DNA from: Symsagittifera roscoffensis
Taxonomy: Eukaryota; Xenacoelomorpha; Acoela; Convolutidae
Assembly (NCBI RefSeq): GCF_963678635.1
Contig: NC_087068.1
Coordinates: forward strand, 56,204,467-56,268,466
Reading direction: 5' to 3'
Length of the DNA: 64,000 bases
The position numbers and the translations under genes are program-made. The notes under the pieces are model-generated. The model saw nothing but the letters and a program-made list of their open reading frames with translations, had not been told where the DNA came from and ran no database searches. Shown in pieces: positions 39,901-52,570 of this stretch; the stretch's first letter is position 1, and each line of letters begins with the position of its first letter.

Positions 39901-42900
39901 AACACTTGTAGTCTATTTCAACACTTCAATTACTCTGTCTACACTGTCAGAGACAGACAAAATTGAGTATGGGCACAGGCAGGCACCACTTGTAGTCTAT
40001 AACAACTTCACTTACTCTGTCTACACTTTATGAGACAGACAGTATTGAGTATACTCACAGGCAGGCACCATTTGTAGTCTAAAACAACTTTTCACCCACA
40101 CTGTCTACACTGTCAGAGACAGACAGTACGGGGTATAATCACAGGCAGGCGCCACTTTTGTCTATAACAATACTTCAATTACCCTGTCTACTTTGTCAGA
40201 GACAGACAGTTTGGAGTATACTCACAGGCAGGCACCACTTGTAGTCTATAACAACACTTCAATTACTCTGTCTACACTGTCAGAGACAGACAGTTTGGAG
40301 TATAGTCACAGGCAGGCACCACTTGTAGTCTATAACAACACTTCACTTAGTCTGTCTACACTGTCAGAGACAGACAGTTTGGAGTATACTCACTGGCAGG
40401 CACCATTTGTATTCTATAACAACATTTCAATTACTCTGTCTACACTGTCAGAGACAGACAGTATGGAGTATAGTCACAGGCAGGCACCACTTGTAGTCTA
40501 TAACAACATTTCACCCACTCTGTCTACACTGTCAGAGACAGACAGTACGGGGTATAATCACAGGCAGGCGCCACTTGTTGTCTATAACAACACTTCAATT
40601 ACCCTGTCTACTTTGTCAGAGACAGACATTTTGGAGTATACTCACAGGCAGGCACCACTTTTACTCTATAACAACACTTCAATTACTCTGTCTACACTGT
40701 CAGAGACAGACAGTTTGGAATATAGTCACAGGCAGGCACCACTTGTAGTCTATAACAACACTTCACTTAGTCTGTCTACACTGTCAGAGACAGACAGTTT
40801 GGAGTATACTCACTGGCAGGCACCACTTGTAGTCTATAACAACACTTCAATTACTCTGTCTACACTGTCAGAGACAGACAGTTTGGAGTATAGTCACAGG
40901 CAGGCACCACTTGTTGTTTATAACAACACTTCAATTACCCTGTCTACTTTGTCAGAGACAGACAGTTTGGAGTATACTCACAGGCAGGCACCACTTTTAG
41001 TCTATAACAACACTTCACCCACTCTGTCTACACTGTCAGAGACAGACAGTACGGGGTATAATCACAGGCAGGCGCCACTTGTTGTCTATAACAACACTTC
41101 AATTACCCTGTCTACTTTGTCAGAGACAGACAGTTTGGAGTATACTCACAGGCAGGCACCACTTGTACTCTATAACAACACTTCAATTACTCTGTCTACA
41201 CTGTCAGAGACAGACAGTTTGGAATATAGTCACTGGCAGGCACAAATTGTAGTCTATAACAACACTTCAATTACCCTGTCTACTTTGTCAGAGACAGACA
41301 TTTTGGAGTATACTCACAGGCAGGCACCACTTTTACTCTATAACAACACTTCAATTACTCTGTCTACACTGTCAGAGACAGACAGTTTGGAATATAGTCA
41401 CAGGCAGGCACCACTTGTAGTCTATAACAACACTTCACTTAGTCTGTCTACACTGTCAGAGACAGACAGTTTGGAGTATACTCACTGGCAGGCACCACTT
41501 GTAGTCTATAACAACACTTCAATTACTCTGTCTACACTGTCAGAGACAGACAGTTTGGAGTATAGTCACAGGCAGGCACCACTTGTTGTTTATAACAACA
41601 CTTCAATTACCCTGTCTACTTTGTCAGAGACAGACAGTTTGGAGTATACTCACAGGCAGGCACCACTTTTAGTCTATAACAACACTTCACCCACTCTGTC
41701 TACACTGTCAGAGACAGACAGTACGGGGTATAATCACAGGCAGGCGCCACTTGTTGTCTATAACAACACTTCAATTACCCTGTCTACTTTGTCAGAGACA
41801 GACAGTTTGGAGTATACTCACAGGCAGGCACCACTTGTACTCTATAACAACACTTCAATTACTCTGTCTACACTGTCAGAGACAGACAGTTTGGAATATA
41901 GTCACTGGCAGGCACAAATTGTAGTCTATAACAACACTTCAATTACTCTGTCTACACTGTCAGAGACAGACAGTTTGGAGTATAGTCACAGGCAAGCACC
42001 ACTTGTAGTCTATAACAACACTTCACTTAGTCTGTCTACACTGTCAGAGACAGACAGTTTGGAGTATAATCACTGGCAGGCACCACTTGTATTCTATAAC
42101 AACATTTCAATTACTCTGTCTACACTGTCAGAGACAGACAGTACGGGATATAATCACAGGCAGGCGCCACTTGTTGTCTATAACAACACTTCAATTACCC
42201 TGTCTACTTTGTCAGAGACAGACAGTTTGGAGTATACTCACAGGCAGGCACCACTGTAGTCTATAACAACACTTCAATTACTCTGTCTACACTGTCAGAG
42301 ACAGACAGTTTGGAGTATAGTCACAGGCAGGCACCACTTGTAGTCTATAACAACACTTCACTTAGTCTGTCTACACTGTCAGAGACAGACAGTATGGAGT
42401 ATAGTCACAGGCAGGCACCACTTGTAGTCTATAACAACACTTCACCCACTCTGTCTACACTGTCAGAGACAGACAGTACGGGATATAATCACAGGCAGGC
42501 GCCACTTGTTGTCTATAACAACACTTCAATTACCCTGTCTACTTTGTCAGAGACAGACAGTTTGGAGTATTCTCACAGGCAGGCACCAGTTGTAGTCTAT
42601 AACAACACTTCAATTACTCTGTCTACACTGTCAGAGACAGACAGTTTGGAATATAGTCACATGCAGGCACCACTTGTAGTCTATAACAACACTTCACTTA
42701 GTCTGTCTACACTGTCAGAGACAGACAGTTTGGAGTATACTCACTGGCAGGCACCACTTAAATTCTATAACAACATTTCAATTACTCTGTCTACACTGTC
42801 AGAGACAGACAGTATGGAGTATAGTCACAGGCAGGCACCACTTGTAGTCTATAACAACACTTCAATTACTCTGTCTACACTGTCAGAGACAGAGAGTATG

Positions 42901-45877
42901 GAGTATAGTCACAGGCAGGCACCACTTGTAGTCTATAACAACACTTCAATTACTCTGTCTACACTGTCAGAGACAGAAAGTATGGAGTATAGTCACAGGC
43001 AGGCACCACTTGTAGTCTATCACAACATTTCAATTACTCTGTCTACACTGTCACAGACAGACAGTATGGAGTATACTCACAGGCAGGCACCACTTGTAGT
43101 CTATAACAACACTTCAATTACTCTGTCTACACTCTCAGAGACAGACAGTATGGATTATACTCACGAGCAGGCACCACTTGTAGTCTATAAAAACACTTCA
43201 ATTACTCTGTCTACACTGTCAGAGACAGACAGTATGGAGTATACTTACAGGCAGGCACCACTTGTAGTCTATCACAACACTTCACTTACTCTGTCTACAC
43301 TGTGAGAGACAGACAGTTTGGAGCATATTCACAGGCAGGCACCACTTGTAGTCTATAACAACACTTCACTTACTCTGTCTACACTGCCAGAGACAGAAAT
43401 TTTGGAGTATACTCAGAGACAGGCACCACTTGTAGTCTATAACAACATTTCAATTACTCTGTCTACACTGTCAGAGACAGACAGTATGGAGTATAGTCAC
43501 AGGCAGGCACCACTTGTAGTCTATAACAACACTTCAATTACTCTGTCTACACTATCAGAGACAGACAGCATGGAGTATAGTCACAGGCAGGCACCACTTG
43601 TAGTCTATAACAACAGTTCGCTTACTCTGTCTACACTGTCAGAGACAGACAGTATGGAGTATACTCACAAGCAGGCACCACTTGTAGTCTCTAACAACAC
43701 TTCACTTACTCTGTCTACACTGTCAGAGACAGATAGTTTGGAGTATACTCACAGGCAGGCACCACTTGTAGTCTATAACAACACTTCAATTACTCTGTCT
43801 ACACTGTCAGAGACAGTCAGTATGGAGTATTGTCACAGGCAGGCACAACTTTTAGTCTATAGCAACTCTTCAATTACTCTGTCTACTTTGTCAGAGACAG
43901 AAAGTTTGGAGTACGCTCACAGGCAGGATCCACTTGCAGTCTATAACAACACTTCAATTACTCTGTCTACACTGTCAGAGACAGACAGTATGGAGTATAG
44001 TCACAGGCAGGCACCACTTGTAGTCTATAACAACACTTCAATTACTCTGTCCACACTGTCAGAGACAGCCAGTATGGAGTATATTCACAGACAGGCACCA
44101 TTTGTAGTCTATAACAACACTTCACTTACTCTGTCTACACTTTAAGAGACAGACGGTATGGAGCATACTCACAGGCAGGCACCACTTGTAGTCTATAACA
44201 ACACTTCACCCACTCTGTCTACACTGTCAGAGACAGACAGTATGGGGTATAATCACAGGCATGCACCACTTGTAGTCTATAACAACACTTCACTTAATCT
44301 GTTTACACTCTAAGAGACAGACGGTATGGAGTATATTCACAGGCAGGCACCACTTGTAGTCTATAACCACACTTCACTTATCACTTACTCTGTCTACACT
44401 GTTAGAGACAGACAAAAGGGAATACACTCACAGGCAGGCACCACTTGTAGTCTATAACAACACTTCACTTGCTCTGTCTACACTGTCAGAGACAGACAAA
44501 ATGGAGTATAGTCACAGGCAGGCACCACTTGTAGTCTATAACAACACTTCACTTACTCTGTCTACACTTTAAGAGACAAACAGTATGGAGTATACTCACA
44601 GGCAGGCACCACTTGTAGTCTATAACAACACTTCACCCACTCTGTCTACACTGTCAGAGACAGACAGTACGGGGTATAATCACAGGCAGGCTCCACTTGT
44701 CGTCTATAACAACACTTCAATTACCCTGTCCACACTGTCAGAGACAGACAGTATGGAGTATAGTCACAGGCAGGCACCACTTGTTGTCTATAACCACTAT
44801 TCAGTTACCCTGTCCATACTGTCAGAGACAGACAGTATGGAGTATAGTCACAGGCAGGGACCACTTGTAGTCTATAACAACACTTCAATTACCCTGTTCA
44901 CAATGTCAGAGACAGACATTATGGAGTATAGTCACAGGCAGGCACCACCTGTAGTCTATTACAACACTTCACCCACTCTGTCTACACTGTCAGAGACAGA
45001 CAGTATGGGGTATAATCACAGGCAGGCACCACTTGTAGTCTATTACAACACTTCACTTACTCTATCTACACTCTAAGAGACAGACGGTATGGAGTATATT
45101 CACAGGCAGGCACCACTTGTAGTCTATAGCCACACTTCACTTATTTTTTACTCTGTCTACACTGTTAGAGACAGACAAAAGGGAGTATACTCACAGGCAG
45201 GCACCACTTTTAGTCTATAACAACACTTCACTTACTCTGTCTACACTTTAAGAGACAGACAGTTAGAGTATACTCACAGGCAGGCACCACTTGTAGTCTA
45301 TAACAACACTTCACCCACTCTGTCTAAACTGTCAGAGACGGACAGTACGGGGTATAATCACAGGCAGGCACCACTTGTAGTCTATAACAACACTTCATTT
45401 ACTCTGTCTACACTTTAAGGGACAGCCTGTATGGAGTATACTCACAGGCAGGCACCACTTGTAGTCTAAAATAACACTTCACCCAAACTGTCTACACTGT
45501 GAGAGACAGACAGTACGGAGTATAATCACAGGCAGGCACCACTTTTAATCTATAACAACACTTAAATTACTCTGTCTACACTGTCAGAGACAGACAGTAT
45601 GGAATATACTCACAGGCAGGCACCACATTTAGTCTATTACAACACTTCACCTACTCTGTCTACACTGTCAGAGACAGACAGTACGCAGTATACTCACAGG
45701 CAGTCACCACTTGTAGTCTATAACAACACTTAACTTTTTCTGTCTACACTGTCAGTGACAGACAGTACGGAGTATAATCACAGGCAGGCACCACTTGTAG
45801 TCTATAACAACATTTCAATTACTCTGTCTACACTGTAAGAGACAGACGGTATGGATTATACTCACAGACAGGCACCA
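33915..45877 (+). repeat. 12-kb minisatellite, 84-bp unit derived from a receptor exon
   Basis: About 142 head-to-tail copies of an 84-bp unit with core ACTCTGTCTACACTGTCAGA, GACAGACAGT, CACAGGCAGGCACCACTTGT and CTATAACAAC. The first unit is coding sequence of exon 4 together with the start of its intron, so the unit spans an exon-intron boundary. Higher-order patterns are clear: a block marked by a 6-bp insertion (GGCAGGCGCAGGC) recurs at 35218, 35728, 36238 and 37168; a block with GAACACACTTCACTTATCA recurs at 38050, 38979 and 39824; a 672-bp (8-unit) block repeats between 40590 and 41940. In a frame other than that of the exon, units read as 28 residues (TLSTLSETDSMEYTHRQAPL then VVYNNTSI), giving open frames up to 688 codons (40193-42259). 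I see no ATG-promoter or splicing evidence for translation. Confidence 0.95.
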
Positions 45878-46064
45878 GAATTTTAAGCGCATCGGAATTG
45901 TTTAATCGAGTCAATTTTAGGGGTTGTTTATTAAATAAGCTAGCCCCCAGATTTCGACTTGGGAAGTTCACTGATCCACAAAATGACAAAAAACTTCAAA
46001 ATTTACTCGAACTTTTGTTTCGACTGGAAATATGGTTCTGGAGTTAAAATTACACTTATTTATT
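45878..46064. other. Intron sequence right of the array
   Basis: The array decays over its last five to six units, then ordinary AT-rich sequence. Confidence 0.5.
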
Positions 46065-46557
46065 ACAAGGCTTCTCGTCTCAGGGCGAAGCTCTGAATGT
46101 TCCGACTGCCATTTAAGGTCTCTGGAGCAGTAATAAAAGTAAATGTAATAAAATAAAATGAAATTTGAAGTTTTTGTGAAAAGATTCCCTCTACACGTCA
46201 TATAAAGTACAAAGTAAAAGATTTTGCTCCCAAAAACCAATCAATTATGGCAATTAAACTGCTTTCAAGCATTTTGAAACAATTACTTAGATGGATTAAA
46301 TCTCTGCCTACTCGTTGATAGCGCGAATTATATCGCGCGTTAAATGTCCCTAATTGGCCAAAATGGCTATTTTTAAACGCATGGCTTAACGAAAAACGAA
46401 ATATCTTTTCTAATTTAAGCTCAGGACAACAATACCTTTCGAATGATTGAAAAAAATTTCATCAAAAATGGTTAGTTAAAAAGTCGAAATTTGTCTAAAG
46501 AAAAAACCACCCCGAGCACAAATATTCCGTTACTTTCGTTACAAAACTCGGAACAAT
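46065..46557 (+). repeat. Family A element
   Basis: Starts ACAAGGCTTCTCGTCTCAGG, ends CTCGGAACAAT. It keeps the CGCGCGTTAA palindrome and CACCCCGAGCACAAATATTC near the right end. Confidence 0.8.
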
Positions 46558-46955
46558 AACTCCATGTGCCAGATAATAATATACAGTTATTAGCATACGA
46601 CGCCCAGCGCGGTTTTGTAAACAAGCTTTAAGCTCTCTGTTGTCTTTAAAAAATTGTAGCAAAAATGATTTCGATGTTTAATATGCATTTGTTTATTTGT
46701 ACCACATTCAACTGATTTTGGATTCCAAATACAACCAAAACACCCGACTTTTCGAGATTTTAAAAGTTTTTCAGACTTCTGGGACTAATTTTGGTATGTC
46801 CAGACTTTTGCAACCATGTTTGCGACTTTGTGGCGATTACGCAATATGGGCCAGAGATTGAATTCTGCGCGACATTTATGTCAACTGACCACTAGTCGGG
46901 GGACCTCAACCCAAGGGCTGAGCCATGAACTCTGCCAATTTTCTTTGGGTTTCAG
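46558..46955. other. Intron sequence
   Basis: Nothing coding seen. It ends with a good pyrimidine tract and acceptor TTTCTTTGGGTTTCAG. Confidence 0.5.
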
Positions 46956-47051
46956 GAAAAGCAGAGATGGACGGGGCTGATTGGGGACTTGTTGCTGGGC
47001 AGGGCTGACATTGCAGTGGCCGGCATGATCAGAAACTACGACAGGGAAAAG
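46956..47051 (+). CDS. Glutamate receptor, exon 5: S1 core
   Basis: Phase 0 at both ends, 32 codons, donor AAG|GTAGAG. It contains GLIGDLLLGRADIAVAG, the well-known S1 segment. The following residues are GMIRNYDREK. In most glutamate-binding subunits a Pro-Leu-Thr (or Gly-Leu-Thr) sits where GMI is here. The Arg that holds the ligand alpha-carboxyl is kept in DREK. So the fold is intact but the Thr contact is lost, pointing to altered ligand choice. The antisense ORF 46881-47105 is a shadow. Confidence 0.93.
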
Positions 47052-47438
47052 GTAGAGAAGTTGTTCACTGTTAAAAAAAGTAGTAGAAAATCGAAACAAA
47101 CACAAACAGAATTAGTCTAAATAAGGCAATTGATTTCATTCAGAGATCTTCTGCATATAAACGCTGGCCTTTAGACTAAAAATCTACCTCACGATTGATT
47201 GAAAACTCAAGATCGTTGAAAAAAGATTTGTTAAAAATTTATATTCAAGCGTTATATATAATTTTACCTGTTCCAATTCTATATCTGAAAGCAACTCTTT
47301 ATTTCAAGAGCAAAAGTCATGATACAATTTAAAAATGTTTCAATCTAAGCACATAATATTCAAACTTAAGTGGATTTGAACTGCCAAACCCCCCCCCCCC
47401 CCCCTCCGCCTCCTATTTATAAAGTCTTCGCCTGTCAG
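47052..47438. other. Intron sequence
   Basis: Contains a C run at 47391-47404, just before the acceptor CCTGTCAG. Confidence 0.5.
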
Positions 47439-47571
47439 GTAGTGGACTTCGTGGCTAGCCATATGGACTATGGAGTGTCTATTCTGGTGAGGAGACCTGA
47501 GCATGGCCACAACATCTTCGGCTTCCTGGAACCCCTCGCTCCCAGAGTCTGGATGTGCATATGTCTCGCAG
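47439..47571 (+). CDS. Glutamate receptor, exon 6: end of S1 and start of M1
   Basis: Reads VVDFVASHMDYGVSILVRRP ... FLEPLAPRVWM. VDF-x3-hydrophobic-MDYGVSIL and FLEPLAPRVW are hallmark segments before membrane helix M1, which begins at VWMCICLAG. Phase 0 start, phase 1 end with donor GCAG|GTCAAC. ORFs in both directions over it are this exon read through or shadows. Confidence 0.95.
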
Positions 47572-47689
47572 GTCAACCATTACATAACAAATTACATAAT
47601 AGTTCTATATATTCTAAAATTGACAGTGCTACTTTAAAATAGTTACAGACGAAAATTCAGAAAATTAAGAAATTAAAGGCAAGACTGAG

Positions 47690-48848
47690 TTCCTGTAGCT
47701 TGCGTTCGCCGACAAATCCTCCTTCGAGCTGCCTACTGCACCGGCCCTTGGTAGTTTAAATGGTTCGCGCTTCTTTAGGGACATCCTTTTGCAATGTGGC
47801 CAACCTCTCCACAATTAAAACAACCACCCTGGGTCCATGGGTTGTTTCCACTCTGTCGCCCAATTGGGTTCGCAAAGTCGCGTTGCTGATTCTCTCCCCG
47901 TCGGGTGTGACTCTCTGGCTTGGGGTTACAAGGATCAACGAACCTACCCATCATTGTCGTTAAGTTCTGCATTTGGGCCATCGTTTGAGCCGCCAGATCG
48001 TTCTGGCGTGATTCCTGCATCTGCATCTGCAATCTCACCTCATCATACCTCGAACTCTGGACATCAATCTGCTTCGCCAGGTTGTTCTGAGCCTTCATCA
48101 TTTGGTCTAGCCTCTGGTCAGTGTGCGTCTGCAATCTCGTGAGCTCTGTCCGTATCTGTTAAGTCTCGACAGTCAGCGTACTGTCTCCGCCAGCCTCAGT
48201 CGTCAGGTCTTGAACATCGTGCACCGACCGAACGTGATTTGGCCGTCTCCGACTCTTCATCCTGACTGTTTTGCCTGGCTGAAATTCTCGAGGTCTTCTC
48301 GCAGAAGCAATTCCTGAAGCTCGAAATCACATAATCCATCAGTGAACTGTTCGCGGTTCATGTCATCTCGGGCTTGAGCTCCCAGGTTTTTGCAACTTCA
48401 CCCTAGGATCGCACTCGTCTTGCAAATCCCTCAAGCCCTCGCCTTACTCCTGCATGAGGTTCTTGAATTCGGTCCTCGCAGCTGATTGTGTCTGAAATGG
48501 CATCATTCTCTGATCGAATTCCGCGAGCATTCTGCCTAGCGTCGGTTCCTCGAACCCGTCAATTTCCTCTCTAAAGTGAGCTGGCATACTCGTGAACTCA
48601 TCCAATGCCCAGCCTGTCAGACATGCCGGCAACACCATCCTGGCCTGCTCATCGTCCCATCGATTGGCGTCTGCTATCCAGGCAAAGTGGTTCCTCCAGT
48701 CTTGCCAGTTCCGATAACTGCTCGAGGGGAACCGATCTGGTCGTATCGTACCAAATCCAAACACTACCTGTTGTCGATCGAGAGCATTGGCCGCTGCCAC
48801 TGCAGCCTCTGCAATCAGCTGTCTGTCTTGATCGTTCATCGCCATCAC
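47690..48848 (-). pseudogene. Gypsy-type Gag fragment, antisense in the intron
   Basis: Two antisense ORFs: 48848-48444 (134 residues, a retrotransposon Gag domain with WALDEF and FDQRMMPFQ stretches) and 48134-47775 (119 residues, Gln-rich, ending in the zinc knuckle CFNCGEVGHIAKGC). The 310 bases between them hold stops and frame changes, so it is a broken copy. No protease or RT follows; the element is truncated at about 47690, close to exon 6. The A/G balance and codon use differ from the large retroelement, so the two are unrelated insertions. Confidence 0.82.
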
Positions 48849-48907
48849 AATTGTTTTATCGATCGTTGATCAAACGTATCGTTTCACGCAACTGTAGTCC
48901 AAAGAGA

Positions 48908-48925
48908 GCCCATCCAGGAGCGCCA
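48908..48925 (-). promoter_or_regulatory. Candidate primer-binding site of the antisense gypsy copy
   Basis: On the minus strand TGGCGCTCCTGGATGGGC follows directly after an LTR end reading GACGACA, and the Gag ATG lies about 60 bases further. TGGCGC is a common start of gypsy primer sites. Confidence 0.55.
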
Positions 48926-48926
48926 A

Positions 48927-49720
48927 TGTCGTCTTGGGGTAATTTGACTTTTTAGACCCAATATATCCCTTCTATATTGTCCGCTGACTCCATTCCCTAA
49001 ATACCAGAACCAGCAAGGGGTGAGCTGTGATCCGGTCTTTGATGACAATCCCTTCGGTTGAAAGGTTGAATTTGGTGGTCGATCGATGTACTACACTGGG
49101 TTTCGTCCCCTTTACTCAATTGCTCTCGACTGTTCTTTTCCTCGGAAAGAATCGCAAGAAACTGGACACTAATTGAATTCAGAAAAAAATATTGTAAATT
49201 GCTGAGAATAAGGGCCGCTAAGTGGCCTGAATACAATTTATTAAGTATCACTGAATCTATTCTGCGATAAGTTCCAGGAAACTGCCTCTTGCAGTTCACT
49301 TTACAAACAATTCTAAACAACTCTTCAACTTGCTTCACAAAACGTCACTAAAAATCTCGCGTCGAGAACTCACTTTAAAAATTTCACGAGTCACTCTCAG
49401 GACCCGTCTGAATTCTATCAAGTCTCAATCTTGTTCTCTAGCTAACTGAGAACCAACCGCTCGCTCTCACAGCACAATTGTTCTCTAACTAACGAGAACC
49501 AACTGCTCTCTCTAGTAATTCCTCGTGTTCTCTTCAGTTCGGTGGTTGTACCTTAATCGCGTATCGTTATCTTTATGTACTTTCGGTTCGGTCAGAGGCG
49601 TACCGTTCCCTATCCCTACTAACATTCGCTTAACTAGCTGCCACTCAGGACTTATCAGCTGAATCAACCATTAGGTCAGCTTTAATTAAACATCGGGGTG
49701 GCACTTAGTTGATCAGGACA
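48927..49720 (-). repeat. Candidate LTR of the antisense gypsy copy
   Basis: On the + strand it starts TGTCGTCTTGGGG and may end GATCAGGACA (TGTCCTGATC on the minus strand), a TG...CA element of 794 bp. The outer end is a guess from the short imperfect inverted ends, since no second copy is present for comparison. Confidence 0.4.
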
Positions 49721-52003
49721 TACTGAGCAAACAATGGGTTCAGCTACAAAATCAGCTCCCAATCGTATTTGACAAATGACCTCTTGCATGACTTTATTTT
49801 AGTTCTTCCTAACTTTTTTCCTTTCCTATGAATTGGGTAGTTCCCACACAACCGGGAATTTAACTTCCGAGATATTTGAAAAATGTCCTTTTTAGGTCAT
49901 TTTTAATTTTATTCCCCTAAGTCCAATTGCTGGGTAATTCCCTTTCCCCTGTCCGTTTTGATCCGAAAAAGACACCACAAGAATTTATTTAATATGCTAG
50001 GGCTGTTCATAAAATCTTCATCCCGAAATTTTCATTTCACCCCATAGATGTTTCCAATTTTTGTCCGGGGCTGTATTTTTACTTGTCTGTCGTTCTTAGC
50101 AAAAGTCCAAGTGGAGTGAGTTTAGCTGACCCCAATGTTTGCTAATTACAGAAAATCACTTTCGCTCGGGTACAAAGGTCAAAACTAAAAAGTCTCGGTT
50201 TAGGGTCCTCCCCTTACCTCCCCAGGTGGGTAGGTACCCCTTACGGGGCCTTACAATGCTAATTTATTGCTTTTCAGGGTGTTCCGGGGTCTTCGGGTCA
50301 AAAGTGCCAAATGACCTCTTCATTCATATCGGACCATCCCTTCCCATATTTTCGAAAATATTGGGTCAATTAACACTTTTCCCTAAAATTGCCATTTTCA
50401 CCCCATAGGAAGTTCCGGAGAGGATTGGGTCACTAGGGGTCCCCTTACTGGGTTTGGCCCCCTTTCACATTGGTGCATTAAAACCACAAGTCAATTATCA
50501 CTATCAGGTGTTAATAGCCTAATTCAATTTTCAAGTGCCAATAGCTTCCGACGTTAACGCCGGATTGGGTGCAAACATTAATACATTATAGGTCTTCCCC
50601 CAACCTACCATCCCCCAAGTTTCAGTCTCCTAGCATTATCAGGGGTTGAGAAGTAACAAAAAGTAGGTTTTGTTTACATGGGGCGTAAGACCGGAATTAA
50701 TAACCGGATGCGTTCAAAATCCCGGTGGTGAACTTCCCTCGCCTAGGGCTACAACATTTTGCAATATGAAGTCATTCTGACCATTAGTTACCGGTTTACA
50801 AAAAGAGCTAATTGCATTTTCGGAAATCATTATCACTCGCCCCTCAGGGGTCCCAGGCGTCTGGAAATTTGCATGCCCGGCTAAAATCAACTCTATTAGT
50901 CACCCACCAACTTTCATAAGGATCGGAACTGTGGTTCCCCATCTGGGGGGGGGGGGGGCTGTTCCCGATTTTTAGCGCTTTTCAAATTCTTCGCCCTAGA
51001 GGTCAAATTCAAAGTGCAAAGTCCGATTACGATTGTTTGCTTTCAAACTAAGCTTATCTATCACTTAATTCCATTGCTACAAGGTCATACAGTCGGTCTA
51101 CGTTGAAATCAAATTTCGAATATTTCAACCATTTTCATCATGAAGTACCAATCCTACGCTCAGGTTACTATAGCATGTAATACAGTAGAATCACCAATTC
51201 TACAAATTGTTTAATCATATTATATTATACAAAAACTTGAATTCCACCTCAAAACATAAAATTCCTTTTTAATCTTTTTAACAAACTTCTTAAAGAAATC
51301 CGACCGGAAGTCCTAATAAATGCACACTTACTAGCAGTTTTAATTTTCAAGTTATCACTATTTTTTTACTGCCCGAGCAATTGAACTTGGAAAAGTTTTT
51401 TTTTGTGCTCATAGAACAGTTTGAAAAGCTAGGGAGCGAAAACATAGCATGGCCGTTTTTAGTGTTTCTAAGAGTTGGTTCTTATAGTGTAAATCACGTT
51501 TGTTGTGCAAAAGATTGAAAATTTTAAAAAGAATGAAATCGTCCAGAAAAAAGGGTTTTACGAACTTTTTTCTGAAAAATTATTTGATTACTTAAATACC
51601 GTTCTTGTGAATACACATGTGAAACAGTTTGTAGGTTTTTGTTTCTGAAATTTTTATGAATTGTTTGAATAACTACGAAAAAAATTCCGTATAGCTTGAT
51701 GAATTTATTATTGATAAATCGTTGACGCTACACAAAACAGAAGCAGAATGAAAGAATGAAAATATTTTCCTAAAATTCATTTTTTGATCAAATACTATTT
51801 TTCTAAATTGTTCCCAAAACTATTGATGCCGTTTCGGATTAAAATGACTAAGGGCTATAAAGCTGTCCAAAGAAACAAGCTACTTCCAAAAGCTCATTTC
51901 TGAAACTTTATAAGTGAACTTTGCGTTTTACGAGAAAACTCTGAGCTATGGTTTACAGAAGTTTTTTAGAAATCCTTTTTTCATTGTAAAAGAAACGGGT
52001 ATG
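49721..52003. other. Intron sequence, composition shift
   Basis: From about 49850 to 51000 the sequence has more C and G, with runs such as CCCCTTAC and a G run at 50945-50957. No frame or family is recognised. The ORF at 50139-50408 is not supported. 51000-52000 is ordinary AT-rich sequence. Confidence 0.4.
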
Positions 52004-52397
52004 CAGAGGCGGATCTAGGATTTTCTCGAGGGGGGCGGATTTTCAAAAAAAAATCGAAAATTTTGACGACCTTTTTTTTAGGTCGACCAAATTGATTTTT
52101 CGAGCTCTCCCGAAGCACTGTTTTGCCCCTATTTTGGCAAAGTTTTCTGCGCCGTTTTTGGGGACTTTTTGAAAAATTTTGACAAAAAAATGCGTTTTTT
52201 TTGGCGCGCGCTCCCCCTCAAAGTTAGTATATATTGGCGCCGAATGCCCCTTTAGAAAAAATTTAGGGTGGGTCGGCCAAAAATGGATTTCTGAAAAAGT
52301 ATCAAAGGGGGGACTCTTTGGGTCGGCAGGGGGTCGAATCCCTGAGAAGGGGGAGTCGTCCGCCCCCCACCCCCGCCCCCCTAAATCTCCGCCCCTG
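52004..52397 (+). mobile_element. Non-autonomous hAT-like DNA transposon (family B)
   Basis: 394 bp with inverted ends CAGAGGCGGATCTAGG and, reversed, CAGGGGCGGAGATTTAGG. It is flanked by a perfect 8-bp duplication CGGGTATG (51996-52003 and 52398-52405). CAGRGGCGGA termini with 8-bp duplications are typical of hAT elements. No transposase frame; the 89-aa ORF at 52179-52448 is chance. Confidence 0.88.
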
Positions 52398-52570
52398 CGG
52401 GTATGGATAGCTTCTACACAAGCAGAACCTACCTGTAGGTGTCCTTGACGCAGTGAACTTACAGTGTGAGCTCACTAAAACTATTTGTAATAAACGGTTT
52501 ATGATAAATGCTATTCAAAATACGAAATACTTTTAATTTGTTGAAAATTGTTGTCTCTTTTTGCCTTCAG

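Noticed and set aside
40193-42259. Large secreted repeat protein of 688 residues
   Set aside because: No signal peptide, promoter or consistent start. The frame is broken in many other parts of the array and lies in an intron of another gene.
33915-45877. CRISPR-like array
   Set aside because: Units are direct head-to-tail copies with no unique spacers, the DNA is eukaryotic, and the unit derives from a receptor exon.
47760-48955. Sense-strand ORFs over the gypsy fragment
   Set aside because: Shadows of the antisense Gag frames, which have the zinc knuckle and Gag motifs.
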